Assembly (NCBI GenBank): GCA_951213105.1
Contig: OX578134.1
Span: 139,227,793-139,291,792 of the forward strand
From: Amaurobius ferox
Lineage: Eukaryota; Arthropoda; Arachnida; Araneae; Amaurobiidae
Length of the DNA stretch: 64,000 bases
Direction of reading: 5' to 3'
In this document: piece by piece, positions 33,480-49,266 of the stretch
Layout: each line of letters starts with the position of its first letter
Position numbering within the stretch: the stretch's first letter is position 1
Notes under the pieces: generated by a model
What the model was told of the DNA's origin: nothing
The model's input: the letters and a program-made list of their open reading frames with translations, nothing else
The model's database searches: none
Translations under genes and position numbers: made by a program

Positions 33480-34090
33480 ACAGATTGCGAAACGACAAAA
33501 TTACGTTGTTTCAGTATGTAGATGCACAGAATTTAAGCAAAAATAAAGCGGTTTTAAGGTGGATACAACACTAAATATGAATGAAAAAGAACTTTAAAAA
33601 TCACGATTTTGACACAAGATGGATGTCATATTTTATTTTGAAATGGGTCGCGTGATCTCTTCATATAATGGTCACGTGATCTCTTCATATAAAGGGTGTA
33701 ATTACTATTTTAATTTTTATTTAGAAAACTTCTGAATATATTTTGCTGAATTTTTTTTTATATATTTTATAGGATAATTTGAATAGTTCCTAAAACTTTC
33801 GAAGCAATTTGAGAATTTTAAATTCGCTTAAATATGTTTCAAAATTTAGGTCCCATAGGGTTCAGTGCATTTAATTTTCTCAACCCGGGTTCAATCCAAA
33901 GCTAATTGGGTGATATTATTTATTTATATTCCCATAGGTCCCACGGACCGTCTGAACAACATACTAAAATTTCATTTTGATAAAGTCATTTTTACGGCAG
34001 TTATCGTGCTAACGAACAGACAGAATGAACAAAGTCATAAACCCTTTTCAACTATGTTGTAAAGTGTTAAAAATTCAAAATATTGTGCGT
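33480..34090 (+). repeat. RepA copy, 3' half
   Basis: Begins within TGCACAGAATTTAAGCAAAA and runs through CACGATTTTGACACAAGATG, CATAGGTCCCACGGACCGTC and the family 3' end CAACTATGTTGTAAAGTGTT. The 5' half is missing. This copy gives one of the best views of the 3' boundary. Confidence 0.7.
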
Positions 34091-34237
34091 ATTTTAAAGG
34101 TAGTTTCATTTAGCAATGTTTATAATTAAAATGTTAATATATTAGTTGAGTTGCCTATGATTTGGTGAAAAAATGAATCTCTAACGTTTACGACTCCGTT
34201 AATTTCTAAAAGAAGTAATATAACACTGCAACTAAAG

Positions 34238-36065
<1,828 letters not shown>

Positions 36066-36139
<74 letters not shown>

Positions 36140-36166
36140 GTATATATATTTATATATATATATATA
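36066..36166. repeat. (TA)n microsatellite
   Basis: A ~100-bp TA tract with a few GT and TT interruptions. Confidence 0.95.
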
Positions 36167-36215
36167 GAATTCCTGGTGTTTTGTACCTTTCCTGAGCTTT
36201 CCCTTCCCCCCATCC

Positions 36216-36620
36216 CTTTTTATCACTTTACAACATAGTTGAAAAGTGTTTATGACTTTGTTCATTATGTATGTCTGTCTGTCTGTCTGTCTGTCTGTTA
36301 GCACGATAACTGCCGTAAAAATGACTTTATCAAAATGAAATATGAAATTACAAAATGAATTTAGTATGTTTTTCAGACGGACTGTGGGACCTATGGGAAT
36401 ATAAATAAATAATATCACCCAATTAGTTTTTTATTGAACCCGGGTTGAAAAAATGAAATACATTGAACCCTATGGGACATACTTTTTCAAACATTTTTAA
36501 GCAAATTTAAAATTCACAAATTGCTTCGAAATTTTCAGAAAATGTTCACATTATCCCATAAAATATATAAAAAAAATTCAGTAAAATATATTAAGTAGTT
36601 TTTTAATTTAAAATTATTTA
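36216..36620 (-). repeat. RepA copy (reverse), 3' part, separated from its 5' part
   Basis: Minus-strand 3' end ACTATGTTGTAAAGTGATAA near 36216, with (CTGT)5 at 36272-36298 and GGTCCCACAGTCCGTCTGAA. It stops near 36620. The corresponding 5' part resumes at about 37915 in the same orientation, so this is one RepA copy split by ~1.3 kb that includes a RepC element. Confidence 0.65.
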
Positions 36621-37018
36621 ATATAGGGAAAAAAACAAATTCAATTAAATTCTGACTTTTGGGATATCCCCCAGAAAGGAAAATGAGATATATTATATAA
36701 TAAATATCTTTCCAAGAGTTTAATCATTTTGTGCATGAGAGAGGGTTCACATTTTGAAATAAATTTGGTAGATAACAATTTTTCAATTTTTTTTTTAATT
36801 TTATATAACTCTTCATGATATACTTATTTGATGGCATTTTTAATGCATTTTCAAACGTCCTAGAGAGTTAAAATTTGGTACACAGCTTAAATTTGTTGAA
36901 CATTTTATATTACAAAAATTTGGTGGATCTTTAAATATAGATCATACATTTTTTTCGAAATGGCCTGCAAACAATCCCCGTTCACTTTTATAAATCATTG
37001 TTGTAATATTGTTAAAAA
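36621..37018. other. AT-rich spacer inside the split RepA copy
   Basis: CCCCCAGAAAGGAAAATGAG and GAGAGTTAAAATTTGGTACA occur, with no coding signal and no partner copy in the window. It may be part of the sequence inserted into RepA. Confidence 0.35.
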
Positions 37019-37846
37019 TTCTGATGAGGGCAGCACATGTCTTTCTCTGCAGACTCATATTCACGTTCTCTTTATTTCTTCAATAATAATTTGAGTTTAT
37101 CTGCACAAAATAACAGCCATACGTATTTTAAATGACATTGAATTTGCACGTTAAACTTAAATTTGGTTGTCATTTGATAACTGGACTTATTGTCAAAGGT
37201 AGCGTAGCGAAAACGCGAAAAAACTAGAATATCTCAAGAACGGCTAGTCCTAGAGTAATGGGGTTAGTCTTATTCTTTTTGTTGTCAAAAATCACGTATA
37301 AAATTGGAATTTAAATGATATAATTGAGCACACGTAGTCTTTTATTTTTATATGTAACGATTTTTGCGGGCCATTTCGCAAAAATAGCCCGTTTCTTTTT
37401 CCCGAATCGTTCTAGAATAACCTGCAAATGATTTATATACCACATTTTGTTAAATTTGGTATATAAATCACTTGTAGGTTATTGAAATATTATACACCAA
37501 ATTTTGTTAAATTTGTTCCATTAGTTTTTAGCTAGAGTGGATAAAGGCAATTTCTGCCGGCCATTTTGCACAGAAGGGAGATTCTTTTATTACGAATCGT
37601 ACTATAATCTAATGAACATCAGGATTCCCCCCAAAAAACATACCTACAAAATTTTATGAAATTCGGTCCATTAGTTTTTCCATTAGAGTGGATGTTATAT
37701 CCTCACAGACACACAGAAACATACACAGATACACCCTTACACACAGAGACGTATTCCTAAATATAGTTTTTTCGTGTTCTAGAAGTCCCAAAACGTGTAG
37801 ATCCTTCGAAAATTCGAGTTCCGATCTTCGACACGATTCCAATACT
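37019..37846 (+). mobile_element. RepC element, copy 3, 3' end decayed
   Basis: Starts TCTGATGAGGGCAGCACATG and has the RepC interior (AGAACGGCTAGTCCTAGAG; GCGGGCCATTTCGC; TTCGGTCCATTAGTTTTTCC), ending at TTCGACACGATTCCAATACT. The terminal GGAAAGT hairpin is replaced by ACACATACACACACAC. It lies inside a RepA copy. Confidence 0.7.
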
Positions 37847-37914
37847 TTGAATACATACACATACACACACACATATTATCTGCGTATCTGTGTATTATCT
37901 GTGTATCTAATTTC

Positions 37915-38375
37915 CGTGCCTATGCAATTACAATAGTTGTGATTTTAAATGATCCCTAAACTCTTATTATTTCTTCAACGAAGCCTAATTTTAACTTATG
38001 CAGAATGCAAATAACTCAAGCGATTGTAAGGTGAGTTACATAAGAATTACTGAATTTTTTTCGCACAAAATTATTTAGCTCTGGAGTCTGGAATACAAGT
38101 TATATGAATGAAGTATTCATTGATTTTGCATAGAGAATCAGATGATTTATATTTCGATACAGTTTTAAATATTATAATAATACAGTTTTAAATAGTATAA
38201 CTAATATTATAATATACAGTTTTAAATAGTATAATAAATTACTGTAGTACTGTGATAATGTAAAAGATATCACCACTGAATGTATCACATTTTAGAAATT
38301 TTTAAATGAAATTACATTTCAGTTGGAAAGTGTTTCATAATCAATGCTTATGCATGATTGATCTTTCTTGTTACA
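37915..38375 (-). repeat. RepA copy (reverse), 5' part
   Basis: Resumes with CTATGCAATTACAATAGTTG and AAGCCTAATTTTAACTTATG, then reaches the family start (minus strand CAAGAAAGATCAATCATGCA) at about 38372. A small internal expansion (ACAGTTTTAAATAGTATAA, three near copies at 38159-38235) is unique to this copy. Confidence 0.68.
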
Positions 38376-38735
38376 TCTTCTAGCAGTAAGCCATTCCGAG
38401 ACAAGATGCACCGTATTGCTAATATTGATCTCTTCCCAGCAACATGCGGTGCCCAAGCTGATCAACGCAAAAGTCAAAAATACCAATGGACATTTTCTAC
38501 TATTCGATGTAGGGATAAGATTCGGTGATACAGGCCTCCCGAAAGGATTCATCTTGGCTTATATATATATATGTGCGTGTATAAATTTTTTTATTATATA
38601 AATACCGTCGCAAACTTAAAAAATTAAGGATACTTTGCAAATATGCAAATGTAAAAAATGAGTAAATTGGAATAATAATGCAAAATTCACTTAATTTATT
38701 GAGCAAATGCAGCTAATAAATAAAATGATTTTAAT
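38376..38735. other. Unrecognised segment
   Basis: A 77-codon minus frame (38319-38552) includes RPVSPNLIPTSNSRKCPLVF and SEWLTARRC. The segment is less AT-rich than its surroundings, so it may be a coding remnant, but I cannot identify it. Confidence 0.3.
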
Positions 38736-39110
38736 AATAAAAAAGTTTGAAGGTCCAATGAAAGAAAAGTCAGAAGCTGTATCTCGAAAAACCTAACTTT
38801 CTAACAAACTTACAAAATAAAAGTATAAATCAGCAAATCTTCAAGTAAATGGAAGAAAATACAAATTTCGAATCATCAAGTCAAAGAAAAGTATCAAAAA
38901 ACAATGGTATGGAAATAAAAGAAAAACAGACGAAACCTAAGCAAACATGCTATACTCGTGGACAATGTCTAGGCCTAAATCAGGATTTATTCACTTCTTC
39001 AAAACTCTTTCTCAAGTCCAAGTGTCTTGTAGAAGCAAACACAAAAATGTATGTTTCTGAAGAAATAGGTAGATTATATATTTAAATTATTTCTACTTGG
39101 ACAACATACA
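38736..39110 (+). repeat. RepD copy
   Basis: CTCGTGGACAATGTCTAGGC, TCTTTCTCAAGTCCAAGTGT and TGTATGTTTCTGAAGAAATA align in order with the reverse complement of about 55075-55460 (GCGTGGACAAGGACTAGATC; CTTCTTCGAGTCTAAGTAT; TGTATGTTTCTAAAGACATA). A 78-codon frame here (38849-39085) simply spans the repeat. Confidence 0.6.
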
Positions 39111-39402
39111 TAAAGAAGAAATAATGAAAGGAAAAAAGGATACCTGAAATCTAACTCAACAAATACACAAACCTATCGATCTCGGGAACTCAGACCAGTG
39201 TTGCCATTCACAAAAGAAAAATATATGATATACCGTTGCCATGCGTACGAAATAAATAACAGTAATGCGAAAAGACAAGTATAAGAGATAATATAGAATC
39301 AAGAGGGGCAATAATAGAAAGGCTAAAGTGTAAGAGGTAAAATATACTCTTGTTTTAATTATATTTTATTTATACATCCTCTTACACTTTAGCTTTTCTA
39401 TA

Positions 39403-39820
<418 letters not shown>

Positions 39821-41127
39821 TAATGCTCTGACAAATTGAATCTCATTTGATTTAAAATGTACCAATTAATATCATAGTGAAACGATATGAAAATTCAATA
39901 TCAATTCCTTTTGTTCTGCGTTTTATTTCGGTTTGTTAAAACAGTACGAACATATTTAACATATTCTTCTGGATATCAAAACGTTCATTTCCATCGTGCT
40001 AGTAAATTATTTCTTCTGAGAACGGTTAGATAATCTAAACTGTCAGCGAAATGTGTTCCCATTTGGTTTATCTGAGTACCATCAATCAAATTAACGCATT
40101 GCATATTTATGAATAGGCGTTTTGTAAAGACATAATTTAGAGAGTTTATGACCGATTTGTTTTAGGAAAAATACATTTTTATATACTGAACCTTCTGACC
40201 AAACCTTTTTATAAATATATATATGTTACTCGTTTTTTGATAGCTCAATGGAAATTTGCATTTTACTTGTGTAAACATTTTACTTTTGTGTAAACATTTT
40301 GAATATTAATTAAAATGTTGATATTCGGATTTGGATGTATCGGTGCTTTGATTTATCCGCGTGTCTTGTCTGTCTATTTGTGAACCTGTGAGCACTAAAT
40401 TCCTGGAAGGAAGCAAAGGAAAGTAGAACATTTAATGAAATTTGATATCTTTCATTTAATTGTTAAATTATTTTCAACGAGGTTTGGTGGAAAAGCTGTT
40501 TTAAACCTGTTGAAATACGCGCAAAATTTATATAAAAAATACTCAAGACAGATATTACTACTGAATTAACCTAACATTCAAAATATTACTCAATCACAGC
40601 ATTGTAGTTGATTAAATAGTATGTCAACAGATTTCTAACGCCGCAAAAATCAGCATCCATGAGGATTATTAATGCACCACGGCAGTAAAGAACGGAAATG
40701 TCTGACAAAAGAAGAAATCCCCATATAACGAAGAAATGCAAATTTTTTTTGCTTTAATCGGCTGTCTTAAGTTGGAACTAACAAATTATTTTAATTTTTT
40801 ACTGTTATCTAAGTCAGTAGATACAAAGCATATTCATAATTAACTGTAGTAATTGATTACTAATTTTAAAAGAAGTACATATATAGGAAAGCGAATAAAA
40901 ACAAATGATAACACACAAACCATTCTTACATTATTTCATGCTTTAGTTCTAAAATATGCTAAATGATATTAAATTAAATATTTTTTCTGACCAATAACAA
41001 GTAACCATGCATTTTAAATGTACATTTTACAAAGTATGATTTGATGTCATTCATTTAGATTTATGACAGAGTTCTTTAAAATTGGCCAGTACATCCATCT
41101 AATGTTTGCTAGTATATCCACAGTTAT
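39821..41127. other. AT-rich DNA, no recognised gene
   Basis: I see nothing beyond scattered short frames and simple-sequence stretches. Confidence 0.5.
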
Positions 41128-42052
41128 TACTTTCCTTATATACATAATGTATAAGGAAAGTATTGTGACGGGGTCGAAAATTCGAATTCCAGTTTTCGAC
41201 GGGAGAGCACGTTTCAAGCATCCCTGATCACGAATCAAACATTTTTGAAGTGATGTCTGTGTGTGTGTGTGTGTGTGTCTGTGTGTATGTGTGTGTGTGA
41301 AAGTATGTGTATGTGTGTGTCAGTGGGTCTGTGGAGACGATATCTGACGAACGAATGAACCGATTCGAACCCAATTTGGTACAAAAATCACAATCTGTAA
41401 ACACTGTAAGCCTATTGTTTTTATACGCAATCGAATGTTCAGAACCCCCCTAAATTTTCGAATGGAATTTTGAAAAAATCGTCAAAAAATCAAAACCAAT
41501 ATTAAAGTTACGCAAATAGACTTTTCTTATGTAAATTTTCATTAAAAAACTATTGACATAAATTTTAGAACGCTAACATGAACCGTTCTCGAGATATTGC
41601 ACATTTTTCAAAAAAGTTATCAAAAAGTCATATTAAATAGAAAAGAAATATTTCCTATTGAGAAACATGTTCACTTTTCATATATAATATCGTGCGATAA
41701 ATTATGTGACATCATTCTCGAGGATCTAGCTCGTTCCATTCATGAAAAAAGATACTTTGAGTAATACTTTTGCATTTGAACGCCAATTTATCTGCTGTAG
41801 GAACAACTTATTTCTTCGTCCATAACGCTTGGCGAGATTTTGGCGATGAAATTGGCGGAATGTCGCCAACTTGGCGACTTTTCGAAATGTTGCCAAATTA
41901 GCGAAAATCTCGCCAAATAGATAGAAATGACGCTAAATCAATGAAAATGACGACTAATTGTGGAAAATTCAATATCTAATAAGTTATATAATATAGAAAT
42001 ATATAATAATAGTTATATAATATATGTCGAAAATTCAATATCTAATAAGTTT

Positions 42053-42101
<49 letters not shown>

Positions 42102-42377
42102 CTTATTTCTTCGTCCATAACGCTTGGCGAGATTTTGGCGACGAAATTGGCGGAATGTCGCCAACTTGGCGACTTTTTGAAATGTTGCCAAATTAACGAA
42201 AATATCGTCAAATGGATAAAAATGACGATAAATCAATGAAAATGACGACTAATTGTCGAAAATTCAATATCTTGGAAAGGATATTAGGATCTACTAGAAG
42301 AAAAACCTATTTATTTTACTCTAAAAGTAGTAAATTCATTTCATTATATAAGGAAATTCATGTATTGCCCACATCAG
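41128..42377 (-). mobile_element. RepB element, complete ends, with internal duplication
   Basis: The 3' terminal hairpin ACTTTCCTTATATACATAAT...AAGGAAAGT lies at 41129-41161. The adjacent subterminal motif CGAAAATTCGAATTCCAGTT follows. The minus-strand 5' start is CTGATGTGGGCAATACATGA at 42377. About 180 bp (CGTCCATAACGCTTGGCGAG ... GACGACTAATTGT) is present twice, at 41817-41985 and 42112-42276. The copies are separated by a (TA)n tract at 42053-42098. Confidence 0.75.
42053..42098. repeat. (TA)n microsatellite within RepB
   Basis: A short TA tract lies exactly between the two copies of the duplicated RepB interior. Confidence 0.9.
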
Positions 42378-43549
42378 ATTTTTTTAAGTTATTTTCACTT
42401 TCAACTAAAGTATATTGTTTTCAAGGGAACTTTATAATTAGATATATGTTATGGGGAATACATGTTTTAATACTTTTTGAATATATATTTTATATTTCTT
42501 GGCAATATGTCCATTTTTTGTGTTGTGCAAGTGTATATTTATGTTTGGATGTTCGTCAAGTCTGGTTAGGGTCTGGTCAAGTTTGGTTCGTCAAGTCTGG
42601 TTAGCGTTCGACTGTGGGGATCAACGTTAAATTAAGGTGCGTGATAGAACAATGGCAGATTTCTGTTTAAAAATTGAACATATTATTAAAAGCTCTAATG
42701 AACAATTTTGACACAAACCATCAATTGGCCATTATATTAGATTTATATCCCCCCCTCCAATTTTCTTAAATAAAGGTAGTACATTTTGTTTGTCTACAGA
42801 AATTTCCATTTTTGCATTTAGTTCTAAAGTTGACTGTTAAAGCTAAAAGCTTAATATTCGGCATTTTTAATATTTCACTGCTACTGTTAAGGGAAAACCC
42901 AAAAATGTCTGCCTCTTCAAGTTTTAAATATCCGTAATGAATATTACAGATCTCGCACATGCCATATTTATCCTTTTTTCAGATTTTTCTCAACATAATT
43001 AAAGACAACATGAAAAATTAGAGATATTAAGAAAAATTAGAGACAACATGTTTAAGATACACAGCTTGAATTCGGTATGTTGAATGTCGTGTAACTATTA
43101 CTAAAGTTAAAATTACAAAATTTAAACTTTAGAGAATTACAAGTACCCAACTGACTGGTCAAAATTCATATTTTCTCAAAATATGTCAGTCATCAAAATT
43201 TCACATGAGAAAAGTTTATGTTAGATTGGAATCTTGTATGCTGATTGTCATGCATCTCTTTTTATAGGAAATATTACAAACTTTGAAGATATTGAATTTA
43301 ACGTACCCTGATGAGAGGTCCAATTCTTGTAAATTTATTTATTTTCCGTCACCAAGACACTGTATGGCGAAGTTCTGGAGATCAAAAATTAACGCCAGAC
43401 CATTGCAGTTCGATATGCTGAATATTCTGATAGCTCAAAGTGTGCTAAAATCTCTGAAAAGGACAGTTATCTCATAGAAATTTGTAAATAAAGTTTATTC
43501 AACTTTACAGAAAGTGTTAGCCATAAAATGATTGAGATAAATAATGTTG
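42378..43549. other. AT-rich DNA with degenerate short repeats
   Basis: TCGTCAAGTCTGGTTAG is repeated around 42553 and 42588 with an intervening variant. TATGYTGAATGTC-type phrases recur at ~180-bp spacing around 43075, 43240 and 43415. No gene was recognised. A 64-codon frame at 43283-43477 shows no known motif. Confidence 0.4.
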
Positions 43550-43554
43550 CCAAG

Positions 43555-44469
43555 TGTCATAAGGTAAAATTGTCCTTATCAAAAATTACCAGTATAGGAC
43601 GTACCTATGATGCCGCCACTAAGGGTGGAGCATGTAAGCTCCCGGTTCTCAAGCTCGGACTACGAACACACAAAACATAAAGAAACACACATGCTTAATT
43701 GCTCAATTTATTTTAATATTTTACTTAATAGATATCTATTATATCTGGAGTAACTATGCTATAATTAAATCAATTATTAAAAGACACATAATACTAACAA
43801 TATTACATTAATATATACATATATATTTATACACATAATACTTTGACTTAAATTTCTTAAAAAACAGTTTCCTTTAAACAAGCGATAAAGAATGGTTCTT
43901 ATAGTTCAATATTTACGAACTCGTTCATATGGTATACTCATACGAACTGGTAGTCAATTATTTTGATAATCGTTAAAGGTGTGCCTTCCGTGCTAATAGT
44001 GACAATTGAAAGTTGGTTACCTTTACTCTTTGTTACGTGCATATTCGTGCCATCTCAATGATGTGGGAAAATCGTTGCACTTCGCGTACTTGCGCAGGCT
44101 ACCATTCTATTGCTCACAATCTACAGACACTTTTTCACAAAAACCAAAAACATGATGCTGACTCGTTCGAAAGTTTTAAGACGACTACCAAAAACTTCAG
44201 GTGCGTCTAGGACGCTGTCGAAATTGCATCTGTTGGAAAGTTCTAGAACATTCTCTCAAACCTTTTTCTTTTCACATTGTAGTGTCGTTGTTGATTCGTT
44301 GAAGTGAAGAAGGGGATGCGCTGCTTATTTATGTTTGTATTGCCATTGGCTCCCTCCGCAGCATTTAAATAGCTCATTAGCTAGGTTGGCATCCGCAATT
44401 GGAATTTCGAAATGGCTAGGTTGGCATCCGTAATTGGAATGTAACATGTAATACAAATATTGTGTTACA
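43555..44469 (-). mobile_element. Solo LTR, 915 bp
   Basis: The segment starts TGTCATAAGG and ends GTGTTACA on the plus strand, so it has TG...CA ends on both strands. It is flanked by CCAAG at 43550-43554 and 44470-44474, a 5-bp target duplication. Minus orientation is favoured: TATTTAAATGCTGC near 44365 resembles a TATA box and AATAAA occurs near 43710 toward the 3' side. A 26-bp phrase (GCTAGGTTGGCATCCG(C/T)AATTG) is repeated near its 5' side. The TSD length suits Ty3/gypsy or BEL/Pao, but the family is not assigned. No internal region remains. Confidence 0.8.
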
Positions 44470-44474
44470 CCAAG

Positions 44475-47400
44475 TTTATTGGGCGTAATGAGGGAAAAGC
44501 ACAGACAGGAAAAAGTTATTGGATGTATTTCGTAATAAACTTAGCGAATTTACCTCGACACAGTTTTAAGAGAAATGAACTTAGATGAATTAAAAAGAGA
44601 TGGAATGATAAAACTTGAACTGCTTATATATTGTATCTCTATATCTTTATCAGATAAATTTGCTACGTTAAGTATGAAATACATTCAATAACTTTTTCTC
44701 TTAGTACTTTTCACTCATGGAGTTGAATAAATTTGACTATTGTTCATAAATAAGAAAACACTTTATTTAAAAAATTAGAATACATGAGCAGTGCATTTCG
44801 GCAGAAAAAAAATATTAATGCAGTTCACACTGTTTGGAAGATACGCTGAATATCTTTCGTTCTCTTTGGATACCCCTCGAAACAGCTGGGAACAGCATTA
44901 CTATTTTATTTGTGTTTAAATACGTTGCTCATATTTTTATGGGAGATTCAGCTCAATCATTTTTATGCCTGACACTTTTCTTAAAGTTGAAGAACTTGGC
45001 CTTTTCTTTACAAAACTGTTTTTGATGAGTTTATATTTACACTGTCTAGATCCACGAAGATAATTGTGTAAACCACATGATTATAAATTTCAATATTCGA
45101 TTTAATATTTTAATAACGCGATGCTATAAGTGAATTAATGGTAAGTCTCACAAACTGAGTGTAATATAGTCTGTATTATAATTTATAATATAGTGTGTAT
45201 ACTGTCATATTATATTGTACATACTGTAAAAGTTGTTATGCATAAAATTTAATTTGCGTTTTAGATATTACCAAATATGAATTGCCTGAAAAAATTAATT
45301 TAAAAAAAAAAATAATTTTAACGTACTAACGATAGCTCATATAGAAATGCGACTTTTACAAATTTAATTTTGCTTAAACATTTCTCTATGTAATAATAAT
45401 GAAAATCTGTGTTCAGTTCGATTTAAAATTCGGCACTCCAGTTCAGCGATTAAGAGCGGTAACTGGTTTTATATCTCCAACGCAATCCAGTACGTGATAG
45501 AATATACAGTTGCTTAAACTGGCAGTAAAAGAACTTGCTATGGAAACTTATCATAAGTAGGTGGCATCACATTTAAAGAGTTTCAGGCACCAAGAAGCTT
45601 CAAAGTTAATAGTCCCTGAAGCCGCGAATGGAGACCTTGAGAATTCCTAAACTTCCTTGTTTGAGTACGTACGGTACTTCCGGGTTCTGTGGTCGTACGT
45701 CAGATTTGTTTTATTTTGATAAATTGAATATGGAAACTTTGTATAAGAATTCATGAGAGAGTAGAGTGGATAATAAATACACTCTTATTAATATACTAAT
45801 TTTTTTTTTCCTTTACTAATCCTTTTACGAAAATCCAGTAATGTCCAACTTAGAGATGCAAATTTGATCCATCAAGATGAAACAACAAATATTCATTAAA
45901 AATATATCATGTTCGTACTTAGAGTAATGTTAAACAACATTTTGTTATTACTGAATGTGCTAATGTAACTGCTTTTGTACTATTATTTTTTAACGTATTA
46001 TCTGCAGTTGTTCAAAACAAGTTGCGCATATTCTTTTGACAATTAAATCTTTTGTTTCTGTGGTTAAATAAATTATGTTTATGGAGTATCGTTAGATAAT
46101 CTAAACTGTCAGCACAATATGCACATATTTTTTATTGTGTTTAATGTATTGTTGAAATAGGATACGCATAGCACGGGTATATTTTCTACCTTCCATTGTA
46201 ACGTCTTCATTTTGGTGTATGTTAAACCAGGCGTCATACTTTTATAAATGTGTTTACAAACGGTAATTTTTTACAAATGGTTAACTTGTAGTAAATGTGT
46301 TTACAATGGTATTTTATTCTTCGATCTACCTACACAGATAATTTTGTATAGCACTGACATTGATTATTATATAACTTTCAAAACTTCCTTGTAGAAAGCA
46401 GGCATGCATCAATTAGGTAACTATAAATGTTTCTAGGACGTTTTAGCAATAGTCACGAAACAATTATTGCAATCAGTACCTTTGTTTTCTATTAGTAATT
46501 CCTATGTTTTTTTAGGGGTTATCTAAATATTTTAGTAGAATGCTTTGAAGAACAATATAATTTAAAATATTGCATAAATTTGTCCATATTTTAAATCTTA
46601 AACTAAATTTTGCTTATAAAAGGATTGAAAATTAGCATTCTAGCAACAACTAATGAGCACATAGCAATAAAAATAGCACATAGCAATAAAAAGTAAGTGT
46701 AGTTTTAACATTATTTAGTTAAATTTTAATAGTTTATTTATATGTAAAACATAACTATCTTTTGTTTTGTATTTTCTAAATACATAACAGTGTTGTAAAT
46801 GCATTTCTGTATTTGCATAAATTTAAGCATAAATTTCATATATTTTTTTATAAGTTTATAAAAATAGGTGCAGTTAAAATACATTGACAATTGATTTAGT
46901 ATGAATTTCCTTATCAGTAGCCATAGTCGCTTACTTCTACAAAAGCATTAAATAAACTCTATTCAAATTCTGATTTAAACTGTTAAATATGCATAAATTA
47001 TAATGGCGTTAGTTGATAAAGTCCTATTCATCATAGCAGTTTCGCAAACTGATGTTCAATGGTTTAGCTATCTGAATTGGAAACAAGTGCTCTGAATAGC
47101 ACGCTATACAATGGAACGCATTGAACGTTATTCATGATATTTGGTCAATAGGGACAGTATAATCTGCATCCGTTCTCTATGTAAATAAAATATTTATATA
47201 TTGTATTTTGAAGCAAAGTAAAATAAACTTCGATAGTAATGAAATGTAAGTTACAGCAGCGTCTTTAAAAATTTTTTGTCGTGGAAAACTTTTGAAATGT
47301 AATTTGATGGTGGATTACAAAATGAGAAAAAGTCCCTTGTGGCCCAAATTAAGCATTCAGATTTCTCTCGTTTTTCAGATATTTTAGAAATTTTACAAAA

Positions 47401-49266
47401 CACTATCACATCGTGGAATTCTAAGGGTTCCGCGAAGCACACTGATAAAAGCTCAGTTATTGTATTCACATATCCACAAAATGAACACTTAAGTTCTCAA
47501 AGAAGACAATTTACATATAAGTTAATAATGATAGTGCAGATATTAAAAACAAAATTATGTTGATAATATATTTATATTATTATAATAATATTAAAATTAT
47601 CAGACAGTGGAGGTTTATGTTAACTTATAATATCAAAACTGTTTCATTGTTAATTTTAAATATAGAAAAAATATTATAGCTATAGTAGCTATGTATAATC
47701 TGGCTAGATATACACATTTGGATATTACACTACTGATCAAGGTGGTATAGAACCACCCCAAACAATTTAGTGGTATATGATCCTAGTGGTATAGATCCAT
47801 CCTAAACAATTTAGAGTTCCCCCCCCCCTCCTTAACTTTTGTAATGTTTTTATCTTTGTCTGAAAATGAATGGTCACTTTTCTTTTCTTTTTGCATTTCA
47901 TAAGTTGTCGTGTTTTTTGTAGAACAAGTTTATTAAGTGTAATTGGGACTTTAACCCTTTAACTATACACAAGCGTTTCTTGCTATGTACTTTACAATAG
48001 CATAGTTTATCGACCATAGCCAAACCGAACTTGTGATTGTATTCTGACAGAGAAGATAAAAATATTTGTATGGAGATATTTGCTCTCCGTTCCAGCGTTA
48101 ATGAAGTGCAAAGTCTCCCTCAAGCATTATCTGATTATATACAGTAATGATAACTGTGCCAAATTTCACCCCCATGAAAACAATATTTATTTATACATAG
48201 ACATAGTAAATGAGAAAATTTTCACTAGTCCCATAAATCTTTGTTTAAAGCGATTGAGTGTCAAAGCGACTACCTAGTTCTGAGACTGCTCATTGTTCAA
48301 ATACGCATAATTAAAAAATTGGTGTTTTAAAACTTTTTTATAATGCTATGCAAATAACTGATGTATTTACAAAGAGGGCACTTTGTTTTGCTAAAATATA
48401 TTGAGAATAAATTTCTGGAAAAATATTCACTGTAAATTTTTTTTTGACATAACTATATTAATCAACCACCTGAAAAAAATAATTTTCGAGTTCTCGCTAT
48501 ACAGGTTTCTCTGTAAGGGAATGATTTATTTTAACACTATTTAAATGCAATACGTAGTCTTTACCACTGTATTTTGTTCTTTGAAAACAATGCAATTGAT
48601 TTATTTTTACATCATCTTGAGATATGAGATTTGTTTTATTATCATTTATAGCCAGTAAAACATTATTTGCTATTTTAAGACACATAAAAGTTGCTTAGTT
48701 TTTAAAATATGTGTTAGGATTGAAACATTCTGTACTTGGTTTATAAGTTTTCTTATAAAGAGAAGAACATGAAAACAATATTAAAGTAAAATTATATCAC
48801 AATTTGAGCAATTGCTATACATATTGGTTTGGGCAATATCGATCAAAGCTGTTTCCAGAAGGTATATGTCGAATATATTTCTATTTAGTCATAACGTTAT
48901 GCACAGTGATACGTCAAGACAATTCTGAGTCAATTTCAATTTATGTATATAAATAATAATTAAATTTTAATCAATCATCTTAAGTTGATCATGTTGTGTA
49001 CATAGCCTCATTTCCCCAGCTGGTGTACAGAGTTTATAAAGAGAAATGCGTTGGTATAAAATGTTTAATATAATTTTCTGAACCAGGAAATGTTCTTAAA
49101 TTGGGAATCTCACTTGGACTTTCACGGAAAACACAACTGCCCTTCTCCTTGCGCTAATATACAAATCCCACAAAAGGTGCTTAACCCTAAACATCAAGTT
49201 GTTTTGTTTTTCATTCCTGATGCCTCATGTCATTTCAGAAATAGTTTATATTTATTAATATTAGTT
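44475..49266. other. AT-rich DNA, no recognised gene
   Basis: This is the quietest 4.8 kb of the window. GTGGTATAGAACCACCC and GTGGTATAGATCCATCC with CTAAACAATTTAG repeats lie around 47740-47815, followed by a CCCCCCCCC run (47820). Several frames of 60-80 codons have no recognisable motif. I see no splice-site-bounded coding pattern. Confidence 0.45.
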
